Part shown: one piece after another, positions 53,598 to 62,635 of the stretch
Position numbering within the stretch: position 1 is the stretch's first letter
Layout: every line of letters begins with the position of its first letter
NCBI RefSeq assembly: GCF_000367925.1
Contig: NZ_KB849176.1
Coordinates: 248,001 to 312,000 of the forward strand
Length of the DNA: 64,000 nucleotides
Origin: Acinetobacter bohemicus ANC 3994
GTDB lineage: Bacteria > Pseudomonadota > Gammaproteobacteria > Pseudomonadales > Moraxellaceae
Direction: 5' to 3'
Position numbers and translations under genes: made by a program
Notes under the pieces: generated by a model
What the model was told of the DNA's origin: nothing
The model's input: the letters and a program-made list of their open reading frames with translations, nothing else
Database searches by the model: none

Positions 53598-54089
53598 ATG
53601 TCTAAAACTCGCGTCATCTATCCAGGAACGTTTGATCCAATTACCAATGGTCACGTTGACTTAGTTGCCCGTGCAGCAAGAATGTTTGATGAGGTGGTGG
53701 TTGCAATTGCAATTGGACATCATAAAAACCCAGTATTTAGTTTAGATGAACGGATTCGATTGGCTAAAATATCGTTAAGCCATCTTTCCAATGTTGAGTT
53801 TGTTGGTTTTGATGGTTTGTTGGTAAACTTTTCTCGTGAGCAGCGTGCAACAGCTGTATTGCGTGGATTACGTGCTGTTTCAGATTTTGAATATGAGTTT
53901 CAGCTTGCGAATATGAATCGCCAGTTAGATCAACATTTTGAAACTGTATTTTTAACACCCTCTGAACAATTTTCATTTATTTCTTCGACGATGGTTCGAG
54001 AAATTGCGCGTTTAAAAGGTGATGTTGGTAAATTTGTACCGCAATGTGTGGTCGAAGCCTTTGAACGCAAGCATCAACAAGGTTGGTAG
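53598..54089 (+). CDS. coaD: Pantetheine-phosphate adenylyltransferase
   Basis: Penultimate step of CoA synthesis. 163 residues from ATG 53598 (MSKTRVIYPGTFDPITNGHVDL, canonical start); the longer frame from 53496 is rejected. The nucleotidyl-transferase motifs TNGH and ISSTMVREIARLKGDV are present. The ferredoxin gene starts two bases after its stop. Confidence 0.96.
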   Translation: MSKTRVIYPGTFDPITNGHVDLVARAARMFDEVVVAIAIGHHKNPVFSLDERIRLAKISLSHLSNVEFVGFDGLLVNFSREQRATAVLRGLRAVSDFEYEFQLANMNRQLDQHFETVFLTPSEQFSFISSTMVREIARLKGDVGKFVPQCVVEAFERKHQQGW

Positions 54090-54090
54090 C

Positions 54091-54354
54091 GTGTCTTTAT
54101 ATATTACTGATGAATGCATCAATTGCGATGTCTGTGAGCCTGTTTGCCCCAATGAGGCTATTTTTATGGGTGAAATCATTTATGAAATTCACCCCAATTT
54201 ATGTACTGAATGTGTTGGGCATTATGATCAACCACAGTGCCAATTATTTTGTCCAGTCGATTGTATTCCGCTCGATCCACAGCATGTGGAGTCACAAGAT
54301 GAATTGATGGATAAATATAAAAAACTGATTGCTCAAAAAAGCACAAGCAATTAG
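54091..54354 (+). CDS. YfhL-type 2[4Fe-4S] ferredoxin
   Basis: 87 residues from GTG 54091, just after the coaD TAG. Two cysteine clusters are present: CINCDVCEPVCP (first cluster) and CTECVGHYDQPQCQLFCPVDC (second, with the long spacer typical of YfhL). The tail of about 25 residues is helical and ends KKLIAQKSTSN. It supplies electrons; the partner is unknown. It is followed by rnpB. Confidence 0.92.
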   Translation: MSLYITDECINCDVCEPVCPNEAIFMGEIIYEIHPNLCTECVGHYDQPQCQLFCPVDCIPLDPQHVESQDELMDKYKKLIAQKSTSN

Positions 54355-54380
54355 TACTGAAGTTTGATAAAATGCGCCCC

Positions 54381-54759
<379 letters not shown>

Positions 54760-54792
54760 ACTAATTTTTTTACAATTATTGTGTGATATTTC

Positions 54793-54821
54793 TTGACAGA
54801 AAGTTGTTTGAAATAGATAAT
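54793..54821 (+). promoter_or_regulatory. tRNA-Met promoter (first copy)
   Basis: TTGACA at 54793-54798 and GATAAT at 54816-54821 with a 17-base spacer. A GC-rich TACGCGCACA discriminator follows, as usual for stringently controlled stable RNA. Confidence 0.85.
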
Positions 54822-54835
54822 ACGCGCACAGTTTT

Positions 54836-54912
54836 GGCTATGTAGCTCAGTTGGTTAGAGCACCGCACTCATAATGCGGGGGTCACAGGTTCAAGTCCCG
54901 TCATAGCCACCA
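54836..54912 (+). tRNA. tRNA-Met (CAU), elongator, copy 1
   Basis: 77 bases with encoded CCA. Acceptor stem GGCTATG/CATAGCC, anticodon loop CTCATAA, T arm GGTTCAAGTCC. The paired first base identifies an elongator rather than initiator tRNA. Its own promoter and terminator flank it. Confidence 0.96.
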
Positions 54913-55214
54913 TTTTCATAGACCACGTTTCTAAAACGTGGTCTTTTTTTATGTTTAAAATTTAACAAATCAACTCAATTTATTTAGTCATGTTGTAAGA
55001 AGATTGAAAAATGAGCATTTGAGTATGTTGGATATACACCAGCTCATGATGGTGGTCTTGTCTTGCTATGGGGTAAAATCAACTTAAGCATTATTTTTAA
55101 ATGATCCCTGTAAATGAGTCGAGGTATTGTTGAATGGAGTCAGTTGTTGGGGCTTTGCTTGAATGCACTATGAATCCAAATAAAGCCCTCATGATTAAGT
55201 AGATTTTTAGTGGA
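54913..55214. other. Gap between the first tRNA-Met and the reverse-strand lipoprotein gene
   Basis: 302 bases. The first about 40 hold the tRNA terminator: a ten-base stem GACCACGTTT/AAACGTGGTC at 54921-54943 with a three-base loop and T7. The remainder is AT-rich without a convincing frame or hairpin; a reverse-strand terminator for the lipoprotein gene is not evident. Confidence 0.5.
54921..54950 (+). terminator. tRNA-Met terminator (first copy)
   Basis: GACCACGTTT pairs with AAACGTGGTC across a three-base loop, followed by T7. Confidence 0.92.
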
Positions 55215-55622
55215 CTATTCACATTGCATTGCGTTTAGATCCATTTTAATTTTTTGGCGTTGCTGATTGTAGATAGCTAAAATATGCTGTTTTTCATCTT
55301 GATCAAAAATTTGGTTTTGTAATTGCTTAATTTTATGCTCGGTGAGGTATGCTTGAGCACAGTGTATGGCAATCATATTTTCTTTAATGATTTGAATTCT
55401 TTGTTCTTCCTGTTTATTTTCAATTTGATATAGCTTTTGCTGTGCCTTGCTTAGTTGCACTAAACTGCGCTTTTGTTGCATGCTGAGCAGTTGATGGTTG
55501 TTGATCCATTTGGCAACATCCATTCGTACACCGTTATAATCTACAAAAAGAGGTGATATGACTTGGCAACCTGAACTCATAATGGTAATTAAGCCTAAGC
55601 ATACTAATTTGAATTGATTCAT
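55215..55622 (-). CDS. Small lipoprotein of unknown function (135 aa)
   Basis: The lipoprotein signal ends IMSSGC with the cysteine at about 19. The mature part is almost wholly helical and rich in Q, K and I (LLSMQQKRSLVQLSKAQQKLYQIENKQ), suggesting a coiled coil on the inner face of the outer membrane. There are two further cysteines (IHCAQ and the terminal MQCE). I do not recognise the family. It lies between the two tRNA-Met copies, on the opposite strand. Confidence 0.7.
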   Translation of the reverse strand: MNQFKLVCLGLITIMSSGCQVISPLFVDYNGVRMDVAKWINNHQLLSMQQKRSLVQLSKAQQKLYQIENKQEEQRIQIIKENMIAIHCAQAYLTEHKIKQLQNQIFDQDEKQHILAIYNQQRQKIKMDLNAMQCE

Positions 55623-55756
55623 GTTTTCTCTGTTTTATTGGTGTTTGAATGGGGGAGGTATGGTGAAAAATAACATGAATAAAAGCAGGTTTTGTTTAAA
55701 ATTTAACTAAAAGCTTTTAAATTGTTTAAAGTGTGAACATTTGGAAAATAAAGGGC

Positions 55757-55785
55757 TTGACGCTACTCGTGTAAATTTAGATAAT
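55757..55785 (+). promoter_or_regulatory. tRNA-Met promoter (second copy)
   Basis: TTGACG at 55757-55762 and GATAAT at 55780-55785 with a 17-base spacer, followed by the same GCGCGCACAGTTTT leader as the first copy. Confidence 0.85.
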
Positions 55786-55799
55786 GCGCGCACAGTTTT

Positions 55800-55876
55800 G
55801 GCTATGTAGCTCAGTTGGTTAGAGCACCGCACTCATAATGCGGGGGTCACAGGTTCAAGTCCCGTCATAGCCACCA
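55800..55876 (+). tRNA. tRNA-Met (CAU), elongator, copy 2
   Basis: Identical in sequence to the copy at 54836, with CCA. The leader from the -10 box onwards is also shared, while the terminator sequence differs but keeps the GACC...GGTC core. Confidence 0.96.
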
Positions 55877-55884
55877 TTTTTATA

Positions 55885-55913
55885 GACCATGCTCTCAGCA
55901 TGGTCTTTTTTTT
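55885..55913 (+). terminator. tRNA-Met terminator (second copy)
   Basis: GACCATGCT/AGCATGGTC stem with three-base loop and T8. Confidence 0.92.
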
Positions 55914-55965
55914 GCGGGTCTAAAAATGGTCATTGCTTTTTTAGAATGAAATGAGCAGACAGAAA

Positions 55966-57006
55966 TTAAACGTTGTTTTCTATGTACTGCTGAATAAATT
56001 GCTGCGTGGTTTCACTGAGATAAAAAGGTGAGATTAATTCTTTTACAATCCCGTCCAATAAACCTTGTTGTTCCAAAGCTTGTAGGGTGTGGGGTAGAAA
56101 GCGTAATGCTTCTTGATGTAAATCTTTTTCATCGAGTCCAACAGACTGTAATAATTCTTGTAAGTTATATTCTGCAAAATAGTCATAAAAACAAGCCACC
56201 ACATCTAAAATAACGTGTTGTAAATAGTCGGCTTGGCGTAACTGTCGCCATGATTCATACACCAAGATAAAAAACTCTTCAAAGTCGATGGCTTGAAATT
56301 GAGAGAAGGTTTCTTTAAGTGTTCTTTGTTTAATATCATCCCATAAGTGTAGGCTAATATCGGCAAGTTCTTCATTGGGTAATAAAATGATATTGCCCAA
56401 CTGTTTGAGCAATGCTTGCGCGAGTTGCTGCTCAAGTTTAAGTTCAATATTTTGTTGTTGGTCTTGAATAAAACTGAGTATTTTAGACCCTAAACCATGA
56501 TTATGTGTATTGAGCTTACGTAAATGATCGAGCCAAGGGGTATTGCTTTCTAAAATCTGATTTGCAAGCTGTAAACTCACGTGTTGTATTTGTGGATTGT
56601 GTAATAAATTTGCTTGGATGTAATGACGTAGCTGGTCTAATTCAAGGATCTTAGACATCCATAATTCAAATGATTCATCGGAAAATAGTTCATTCATTTG
56701 AGTGTTGCTGTTGATCGCAAGCTGATGGATTCTTTGTGCAATCACCCCAATAAATTCTAGGATTTCTGAGCCTAAATTCAATTCAAACGCATATTTTTGA
56801 ACCACATCTTGTAGTGCTTCAAGTTGAATAAATTGTTTTAATAAAATTTGATCTGAATGGCTGTAAATATGATGAACAAATTTTTCGATGTATGGATTAT
56901 TTTGTTCTGATAATAATTGTTTTTTAATAAAGTGAGTTTGCTCAAGCATAAGCGCTTGAGCAAACTGTTGAGCAAAGTCAGGCTTAGACACCTGGTGCCC
57001 ATCCAT
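55966..57006 (-). CDS. Uncharacterised helical protein overlapping nadE (346 aa)
   Basis: I start at ATG 57004-57006, 23 bases inside the end of nadE; a longer frame to 57069 would duplicate nadE coding. The protein is rich in L, Q, I and H, nearly all helical, and has no signal peptide or membrane segment. Motif-like stretches: LHLWDDIKQRTLKETFSQFQ and FFILVYESWRQLRQADYLQH. I do not recognise the family. Overlap with nadE suggests translational coupling. Confidence 0.7.
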   Translation of the reverse strand: MDGHQVSKPDFAQQFAQALMLEQTHFIKKQLLSEQNNPYIEKFVHHIYSHSDQILLKQFIQLEALQDVVQKYAFELNLGSEILEFIGVIAQRIHQLAINSNTQMNELFSDESFELWMSKILELDQLRHYIQANLLHNPQIQHVSLQLANQILESNTPWLDHLRKLNTHNHGLGSKILSFIQDQQQNIELKLEQQLAQALLKQLGNIILLPNEELADISLHLWDDIKQRTLKETFSQFQAIDFEEFFILVYESWRQLRQADYLQHVILDVVACFYDYFAEYNLQELLQSVGLDEKDLHQEALRFLPHTLQALEQQGLLDGIVKELISPFYLSETTQQFIQQYIENNV

Positions 57007-58609
57007 TGATGATTGGGTAGCGACGTTCGCGGCTAAATGCACGTGAGCTAATACGCGGACCAATTGCACCTTGACGACGTTTATATTCGTTACGGTCGAC
57101 TAGGCGAATTACTTTTTCAACCACTTCTTTTTCAAAGCCTTTGGCAATGATGTCATCTTGGCTCATATCTTCTTCAATATAAGCATAAAGAATGGCATCC
57201 AGAATGTCATAAGGCGGTAAAGAGTCTTGGTCTTTTTGATCTGGACGAAGTTCCGCAGAAGGTGGACGAGTAATCACACGTTCAGGAATGACCGGTGTGT
57301 CTGAAAGGCTGTTACGGTATTTTGCCAATTCAAAGACGATGGTTTTATACACATCTTTGAGCACCGCATAGCCACCTGCCATATCGCCATAGAGTGTGCA
57401 ATATCCGACAGCAAGCTCTGATTTATTCCCTGTAGATAAGACCAGATTGCCAAATTTATTCGATAAGGCCATGAGCAATGTGCCACGTGCACGTGCCTGT
57501 AGATTCTCTTCAGTGGCATCAGCAGGGCTATTGCCAAAGAACGGATACAGTGTGTGCATGAAGCTATTTACAACTGGATTGATTTCGGCAATACCAAAAG
57601 TTACACCCATGTTTTTAGCTTGCGCTGCGGCATCTTCTATACTGATTTGAGCAGTGTAGCTATAAGGCATCATCACAGCTTGGACTTTATCCGCACCAAT
57701 GGCATCAACCGCGATTGCCAGTGTTAATGCTGAGTCAATACCGCCAGATAAACCAAGAATGACACCTGCGAAACCAGAGCGCTGAATATAATCACGTGTT
57801 GCTAAAACCAAACCTTGGTAGATTTCAGCCATGGTGTCTAAAACAGGGGTAATGGTGGTTACTTTAAAGGCTTTTTGCTCGGCCGCATATTCAGCGTAGT
57901 ACAGATCTTCTTTAAAGCTTGGGGCTTGTAAAGCAGTCGTCCCATCTTGATTGATCACAAAGCTGGTGCCATCAAAAATGAGATCATCTTGACCACAGAC
58001 TTGGTTGGTGTAAACCAAGTTAATATGCAATTGTTTTGCAAGCTCACCCATGGTGGTCAGGCGGTGCTGAGGTTTACCTACTTCATAAGGTGACGCATTT
58101 AAAACTAAAACAGTTTCAACATTAAGTTGCGAGAGTTGATGCACGGTATTGAGCGACCAAGCATCTTCACAAATCAGAACGCCGAATTTATGACCTAGAT
58201 ATTCAAAAACAAGATGTTGCTGACCTTCGCTAAAATAGCGTTTTTCATCAAATACGCCGTAGTTTGGTAGGTTTTGCTTGTTGTAAATACCCAGTACTTG
58301 ACCATCTTTCATGACCGCTGCGGCGTTATAGCGTTGACCATCTTCTGTTTGGTTAACAAAACCAAACACCACGACCATATCTTTTACTTGGCTAAGCAGC
58401 TCAAATGCTTTTTGTGTGCGTTTAGCAAGACTAGGGCGAAGTAATAAGTCTTCCGCAGGATAGCCTACGGTTGAAAGTTCGGGGAAGACGATTAAATCAG
58501 CTTTTTGTTTTTTGGCTTCATTTATCTGGTCAAGCATTTTTTGAGCATTTGCTTCGATATTGCCAATATGCGGAGAGAATTGTGCAAGGGCAATTTTAAA
58601 ACTTTTCAT
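56984..58609 (-). CDS. nadE: Glutamine-dependent NAD+ synthase
   Basis: Amidates deamido-NAD. 541 residues, two domains. The N-terminal nitrilase-type glutaminase has the Glu-Lys-Cys triad in FPELSTVGYP, YNKQNLPNYG and LICEDAW. The C-terminal synthetase has the PP-loop GLSGGIDSALTLAIAVDAIG near 288 and STGNKSELAVGY. The C-terminus ends PIINGWAPGV. The unknown gene at 55966 overlaps its 3' end. Confidence 0.96.
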   Translation of the reverse strand: MKSFKIALAQFSPHIGNIEANAQKMLDQINEAKKQKADLIVFPELSTVGYPAEDLLLRPSLAKRTQKAFELLSQVKDMVVVFGFVNQTEDGQRYNAAAVMKDGQVLGIYNKQNLPNYGVFDEKRYFSEGQQHLVFEYLGHKFGVLICEDAWSLNTVHQLSQLNVETVLVLNASPYEVGKPQHRLTTMGELAKQLHINLVYTNQVCGQDDLIFDGTSFVINQDGTTALQAPSFKEDLYYAEYAAEQKAFKVTTITPVLDTMAEIYQGLVLATRDYIQRSGFAGVILGLSGGIDSALTLAIAVDAIGADKVQAVMMPYSYTAQISIEDAAAQAKNMGVTFGIAEINPVVNSFMHTLYPFFGNSPADATEENLQARARGTLLMALSNKFGNLVLSTGNKSELAVGYCTLYGDMAGGYAVLKDVYKTIVFELAKYRNSLSDTPVIPERVITRPPSAELRPDQKDQDSLPPYDILDAILYAYIEEDMSQDDIIAKGFEKEVVEKVIRLVDRNEYKRRQGAIGPRISSRAFSRERRYPIINGWAPGV

Positions 58610-58867
58610 TCCAACTTAATCCTATACCTATAGGGATGTGTACACAGACTTTTGATTTATTATGGCTATTGGCTCAACGCTGTGTACGTGACGATAAACA
58701 AATAGATGTTTAATCAATAATTAGCAATTGGATACTATATACGAATTGCAGCATTGAATGAGAGAAAAACAAAAAAAAATCCGAATTAAGACAAAAAATT
58801 ACAGCGTTAATGAGAGAATAAACGAGCCAAGGAAGCATGATGATTGCTAGATCAGATGACATGACTT

Positions 58868-59128
58868 ATGAAATCTATATTAAATAATTTAAATCAATTA
58901 CTTGAAGTTAAAAGCCGTCAATTAACCGCAGCTGAAAAACAGCTGGCCAAGTCGGTTTTTGGTGCGCATTTACAGTTAGATGCTATTCGGATTGTGGCAC
59001 ATCGTGGCGTCATTAAAAATTATGCCATCAGCCCGAATGGCAATGTGTATTTTAATCCTCAAAACTGGTGTGAAGACTTCTCAAAACGCTCTTTGCAGCA
59101 ACAGTCATGGCTGATTCATGAACTCACA
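58868..59128 (+). pseudogene. 5' part of a HExxH-type metallopeptidase-like gene, interrupted by a mobile element
   Basis: 87 codons read as an intact N-terminus ending QSWLIHELT, where the reading then becomes unrelated (SISFIKIDNIYKSL, stop at 59173). The sequence resembles an Acinetobacter family annotated 'type IV secretion protein Rhs' (T6SS/VgrG-linked), in which I recall HELTHVWQ following, giving an HExxH zinc site. Here the second His codon and all downstream sequence are missing from the window, and the three-recombinase element begins at this point. The 3' part should lie at the far side of the element. Confidence 0.65.
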
Positions 59129-59142
59129 TCCATAAGTTTCAT

Positions 59143-59206
59143 TAAAATAGACAACATATATAAGTCTCTATAAAAATGGACATATAGTATTGTTAATGTA
59201 GACCAT
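59143..59206. repeat. Repeated GAC-containing motifs at the left end of the element
   Basis: TAAAATAGACAACATATA (59143-59160) and TAAAAATGGACATATAGT (59171-59188) are near-direct repeats; a third, TTAATGTAGACC, lies at about 59193-59204. Their spacing (GAC at 59150, 59179 and 59201) and location next to the element boundary suggest recombinase arm-type binding sites. This is inference. Confidence 0.45.
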
Positions 59207-59264
59207 TTATTCAAGTAATAATCTTTTGTAAATTGATAAGTAATTTCAATTGAGGCGGGCTGAA

Positions 59265-60722
59265 ATGTTAGGGATAGCGAGAAAAATAACTTTATCTACT
59301 TTTACTCAAACAAAGGTGGTCAAGCTCTCACATGTTGAATCAACTCAAGATAATCTATCTGAACAGACTAAGTATCAGTTTACACCTGTTACCAGAAAAG
59401 TCTTTCAATATGATCAAACATTAGGTACTAGGGAGATAGAAGAAACCATTCAATTTAACTTATATCCTGTAGTCGTCGATTACAGAGGAATACCATGGGC
59501 AGAAGCGAATGTTTATCTGCTAGATAAGATAAGAAATAGTCTAGATGTAGTTATGGCAACTTATTTAAATATAGCCAATGATTTAGTGGCATATCGACAT
59601 TTTTTGGATGAAACTAATATTAATTGGATTGTCTTCGATAAGAACAAATTATACAGACCAACTTATCGTTATAGGGCTTACTTAAGAGGATTGTTAGAAG
59701 CAGAAGAAATTAGATTTTCAACAGCTAGAAGAAGAATGGGTACTATAATCGCCTTCTATTGCTGGCTTCAAAGTGAAGGTGTACTGAAACCAGAATTTCC
59801 AATGTGGAAAGAGTCAGATCATTACATAGATAAAAATAATCAATATGGTGATTTAATCACTAAACATATTAAGTCAACTGATATATCAATTAAAGTCGCA
59901 AATTCCAAAAATCCGTATGCAGATACAATCGAAGACGGCTGGAAACTTCGACCTTTGCGGAGAGATGAGCAAGCTAGCTTACTTAATGCACTGTTTGCTT
60001 CGAAGAATACTGAAATGATTTTAATCCATCTGTTGGGGATAGCTACTGGAGCTAGGCTCCAAACGATTCTCACAATGAAGCTGCACCATATTCTTACAGA
60101 GATGACAGAATCTGAATTAAAAGAAATTATAATTCCTGCTGGGCAGAGCACAGGTATAGATACCAAAAATGATAAAAAAATAGTTATACATATTCCATTT
60201 TGGCTTTATCAAAAATTACAGATCTACGCTATGAGCGAAAGGGCTCAAAAACGGAGAGCTAAATCATCACTAGGCAATAGTGATGACCAATATTTATTTT
60301 TGACTAATCGGGGACGACCTTACTATGAGTCTAAATCAGACATACAAAACTTTGATCAGGACTTTAAGTTGCATCATGTGAAAAATGGGCAAGGAATTAG
60401 AGTTTTTATTAATGAATGGATGATTCCGCATATTCGTGTGGAATCTAATAAGCCTGAGTTTCGTTATCAATTTCATGATTTGAGAGCAACTTATGGTATG
60501 AATCTAACCGATGAGCAATTGGAATATGTTGCAAGGGGAGAAATAAGCCTTCATCAAGCGCGAGAATTTGTCAGAGTTAGAATGTGTCATGAATCATCAG
60601 CAACGACAGATTTATATTTGCAGTATCGTCAAAATTTGGAACATATCAGGCAAGTGGCTAGTGCTTATAATGATCATTTGTGTGAAATTGTTAAAAAATT
60701 TGAGTTGAGGCATCGATTATGA
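59265..60722 (+). CDS. Tyrosine recombinase, first of the trio
   Basis: 485 residues from ATG 59265 (TTG 59250 is an alternative). The N-terminal half is a core-binding region. The catalytic set is complete: TGAR (Arg264) in LLGIATGARLQ, HxxR as FHDLRATYG (His404, Arg407), His442 in RMCHESSATT, and Tyr451 in TDLYLQYR. The gene therefore encodes an apparently active integrase. Its stop overlaps the ATG of the next gene (ATGA). Confidence 0.88.
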   Translation: MLGIARKITLSTFTQTKVVKLSHVESTQDNLSEQTKYQFTPVTRKVFQYDQTLGTREIEETIQFNLYPVVVDYRGIPWAEANVYLLDKIRNSLDVVMATYLNIANDLVAYRHFLDETNINWIVFDKNKLYRPTYRYRAYLRGLLEAEEIRFSTARRRMGTIIAFYCWLQSEGVLKPEFPMWKESDHYIDKNNQYGDLITKHIKSTDISIKVANSKNPYADTIEDGWKLRPLRRDEQASLLNALFASKNTEMILIHLLGIATGARLQTILTMKLHHILTEMTESELKEIIIPAGQSTGIDTKNDKKIVIHIPFWLYQKLQIYAMSERAQKRRAKSSLGNSDDQYLFLTNRGRPYYESKSDIQNFDQDFKLHHVKNGQGIRVFINEWMIPHIRVESNKPEFRYQFHDLRATYGMNLTDEQLEYVARGEISLHQAREFVRVRMCHESSATTDLYLQYRQNLEHIRQVASAYNDHLCEIVKKFELRHRL

Positions 60723-62635
60723 ATTTAGAGCGAAGAACCGTTCAAGTTTATAACTTACCAGTCGATTCTGATATTAGTCTACTAAAGCCTGAACAAGTGA
60801 TATTGAGATTTCCCCATGGCAAAACGATTGATATAGGCTCTTTATGTTATTTAATTCGCCAACCTATTGCTAAGTCTCATTTAGGTGCTAGAAGAAATTC
60901 AAAATCTGGGAGACTAGTACAAATCAGTTCGATTTACGAGCAACGTAAACAAGATATACGCCTGCTTATATCTCACATTTCAGAATATTTTTTACATAGC
61001 GGAAAGCGAGTTGAAACTATTAAAGATATGGTTTCACGGTTGGTAGTTTTTATATATTGGGCGGATCAGAACGGTTTTTTTGATGTTTTAAATAAAAAGC
61101 AACTAGCGAAGAATGCAATAATTCAATACACACACTATTTAAAAGAAAGAGTATCCAGAAATGAGATTAATGTAAATAGTGGGGCACGACAACAAAATAC
61201 TATTATTCAATTTCTATGTGATTTTTTTGAAGATGAAGAGTTAAAGTTTGGCATTTTTCTAATCCGAGTTAATTCTCGTCTAAAGAAACACACACAATCC
61301 CCCTGCGAAAATGTACAGGGTAGGATTTTATCATTATGTGAAAATATTTTTGATGGTCTTACTTCTTTAGTTCTTGAGCATAAACAATATCCATACAAGC
61401 TGGTGATGCCTGATCATTTAAATTTCACAGAAAATATACTTTGGATTTTTCCAGTTGAATCATGGTTTATTCATCCAAGCAAAGCATTACGGAAACGTCA
61501 TAGCTGTCTAGCCTACAATTATTTAACTGGTACTTTAAATACATTAGAGCAAATTGCTGAATTACGATTAAGACCAAACACCAATATCAGCAAAGATTAT
61601 TCTATTTTAAAACAGGCGGAACACAATTTAATAGCTGCGAATAAGAATTACAGACATAACCAAAGAATGCATGTTGGAACAATTGCAGTAAATGCTTTCA
61701 TCATTTTATTTTTTTCTCAAACAGGGATGAATTTGTCACAGGCATTGAATTTATCATGGGGTAAAGATTATGAAATATCGAGTTCAAATCAATCTTTTAG
61801 AATAGTGAAATGGAGAGCTGGTGGGAAAGAGTGCAGTTTTGAGGTGCCTTTGGAGTTTATGCCTAGATTTAAAAAATTCATCGCATTACGAGAATATCTT
61901 TTAAATGAGCAAGAGTGTGAATATTTGTTTTTTACTTTAGGTGAAAGAGGTTTAGGTGCGCCTAGACAATTAAAATCAGGTACTTTACATGGTATTTACT
62001 TAAGCCTGAGAAGAATTGATCCTTATTTACAAATGGTTCAATCCAGAGAATGGCGCGCTGCAAAAAGTGATTGGCTAGTACGGAACACTGACCTTGCAAC
62101 GGCCGCATCAGTTTTACAAAATACAGAAAAAACAGTTTTGTCTTCTTATATTGCAGGTTCCGAAAGTAGTCATTGGGAAGAGTTATCAAGCTTTCTGCAT
62201 AACATGTCTAATGTTGTCCTTTCCACTAAGAATGATCAAAAAAACCTGTTGAAAAGTGCTACAGGTCAATGTTCATCCTTTGGTAATCCATTGGCATTAA
62301 ACAACGAAGATTCAATTAACAAACCAAATTGTATTGATCCAGAAGGTTGCTTATTTTGTGATAAGTATAGAATACATGTGGATGAGACTGATATTCGCAA
62401 ATTAATAAGCTGTCGTTATTGTATTGAAAAAACAGCACACATCATTGGAAGTCTAGAAGAGCAACGTGCAACATTACGACCAATTTTATCAAGAATTGAT
62501 TTAATCCTTGATAAGCTGAAAGAATACAATGAGCAGTTAGTTACCAAAATTTTGCTAGAGGTAGAAGAAGGAGAGCTTGATGATTATTGGGCTAGGAAGC
62601 TGGAAATGTTTATGGAGTTAGAATGGATAACATGA
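60719..62635 (+). CDS. Tyrosine-recombinase-like protein, second of the trio (degenerate active site, Cys-rich)
   Basis: 638 residues. The recombinase fold is recognisable, but box I reads TGMN (Asn338 where Arg is expected) in FFSQTGMNLSQALNLSW, and box II reads REWRAAKSDWL with Arg443 in place of His, Arg446 kept. The candidate nucleophile Tyr477 is in LSSYIAG. A C-terminal cluster Cys538, Cys544, Cys547, Cys565 and Cys568 (PEGCLFCDKYRIHVDE, SCRYCIEK) may bind zinc. The start overlaps the previous stop (ATGA); the third gene overlaps its end in turn. It may be a structural partner rather than a catalytic one. Confidence 0.8.
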   Translation: MNLERRTVQVYNLPVDSDISLLKPEQVILRFPHGKTIDIGSLCYLIRQPIAKSHLGARRNSKSGRLVQISSIYEQRKQDIRLLISHISEYFLHSGKRVETIKDMVSRLVVFIYWADQNGFFDVLNKKQLAKNAIIQYTHYLKERVSRNEINVNSGARQQNTIIQFLCDFFEDEELKFGIFLIRVNSRLKKHTQSPCENVQGRILSLCENIFDGLTSLVLEHKQYPYKLVMPDHLNFTENILWIFPVESWFIHPSKALRKRHSCLAYNYLTGTLNTLEQIAELRLRPNTNISKDYSILKQAEHNLIAANKNYRHNQRMHVGTIAVNAFIILFFSQTGMNLSQALNLSWGKDYEISSSNQSFRIVKWRAGGKECSFEVPLEFMPRFKKFIALREYLLNEQECEYLFFTLGERGLGAPRQLKSGTLHGIYLSLRRIDPYLQMVQSREWRAAKSDWLVRNTDLATAASVLQNTEKTVLSSYIAGSESSHWEELSSFLHNMSNVVLSTKNDQKNLLKSATGQCSSFGNPLALNNEDSINKPNCIDPEGCLFCDKYRIHVDETDIRKLISCRYCIEKTAHIIGSLEEQRATLRPILSRIDLILDKLKEYNEQLVTKILLEVEEGELDDYWARKLEMFMELEWIT

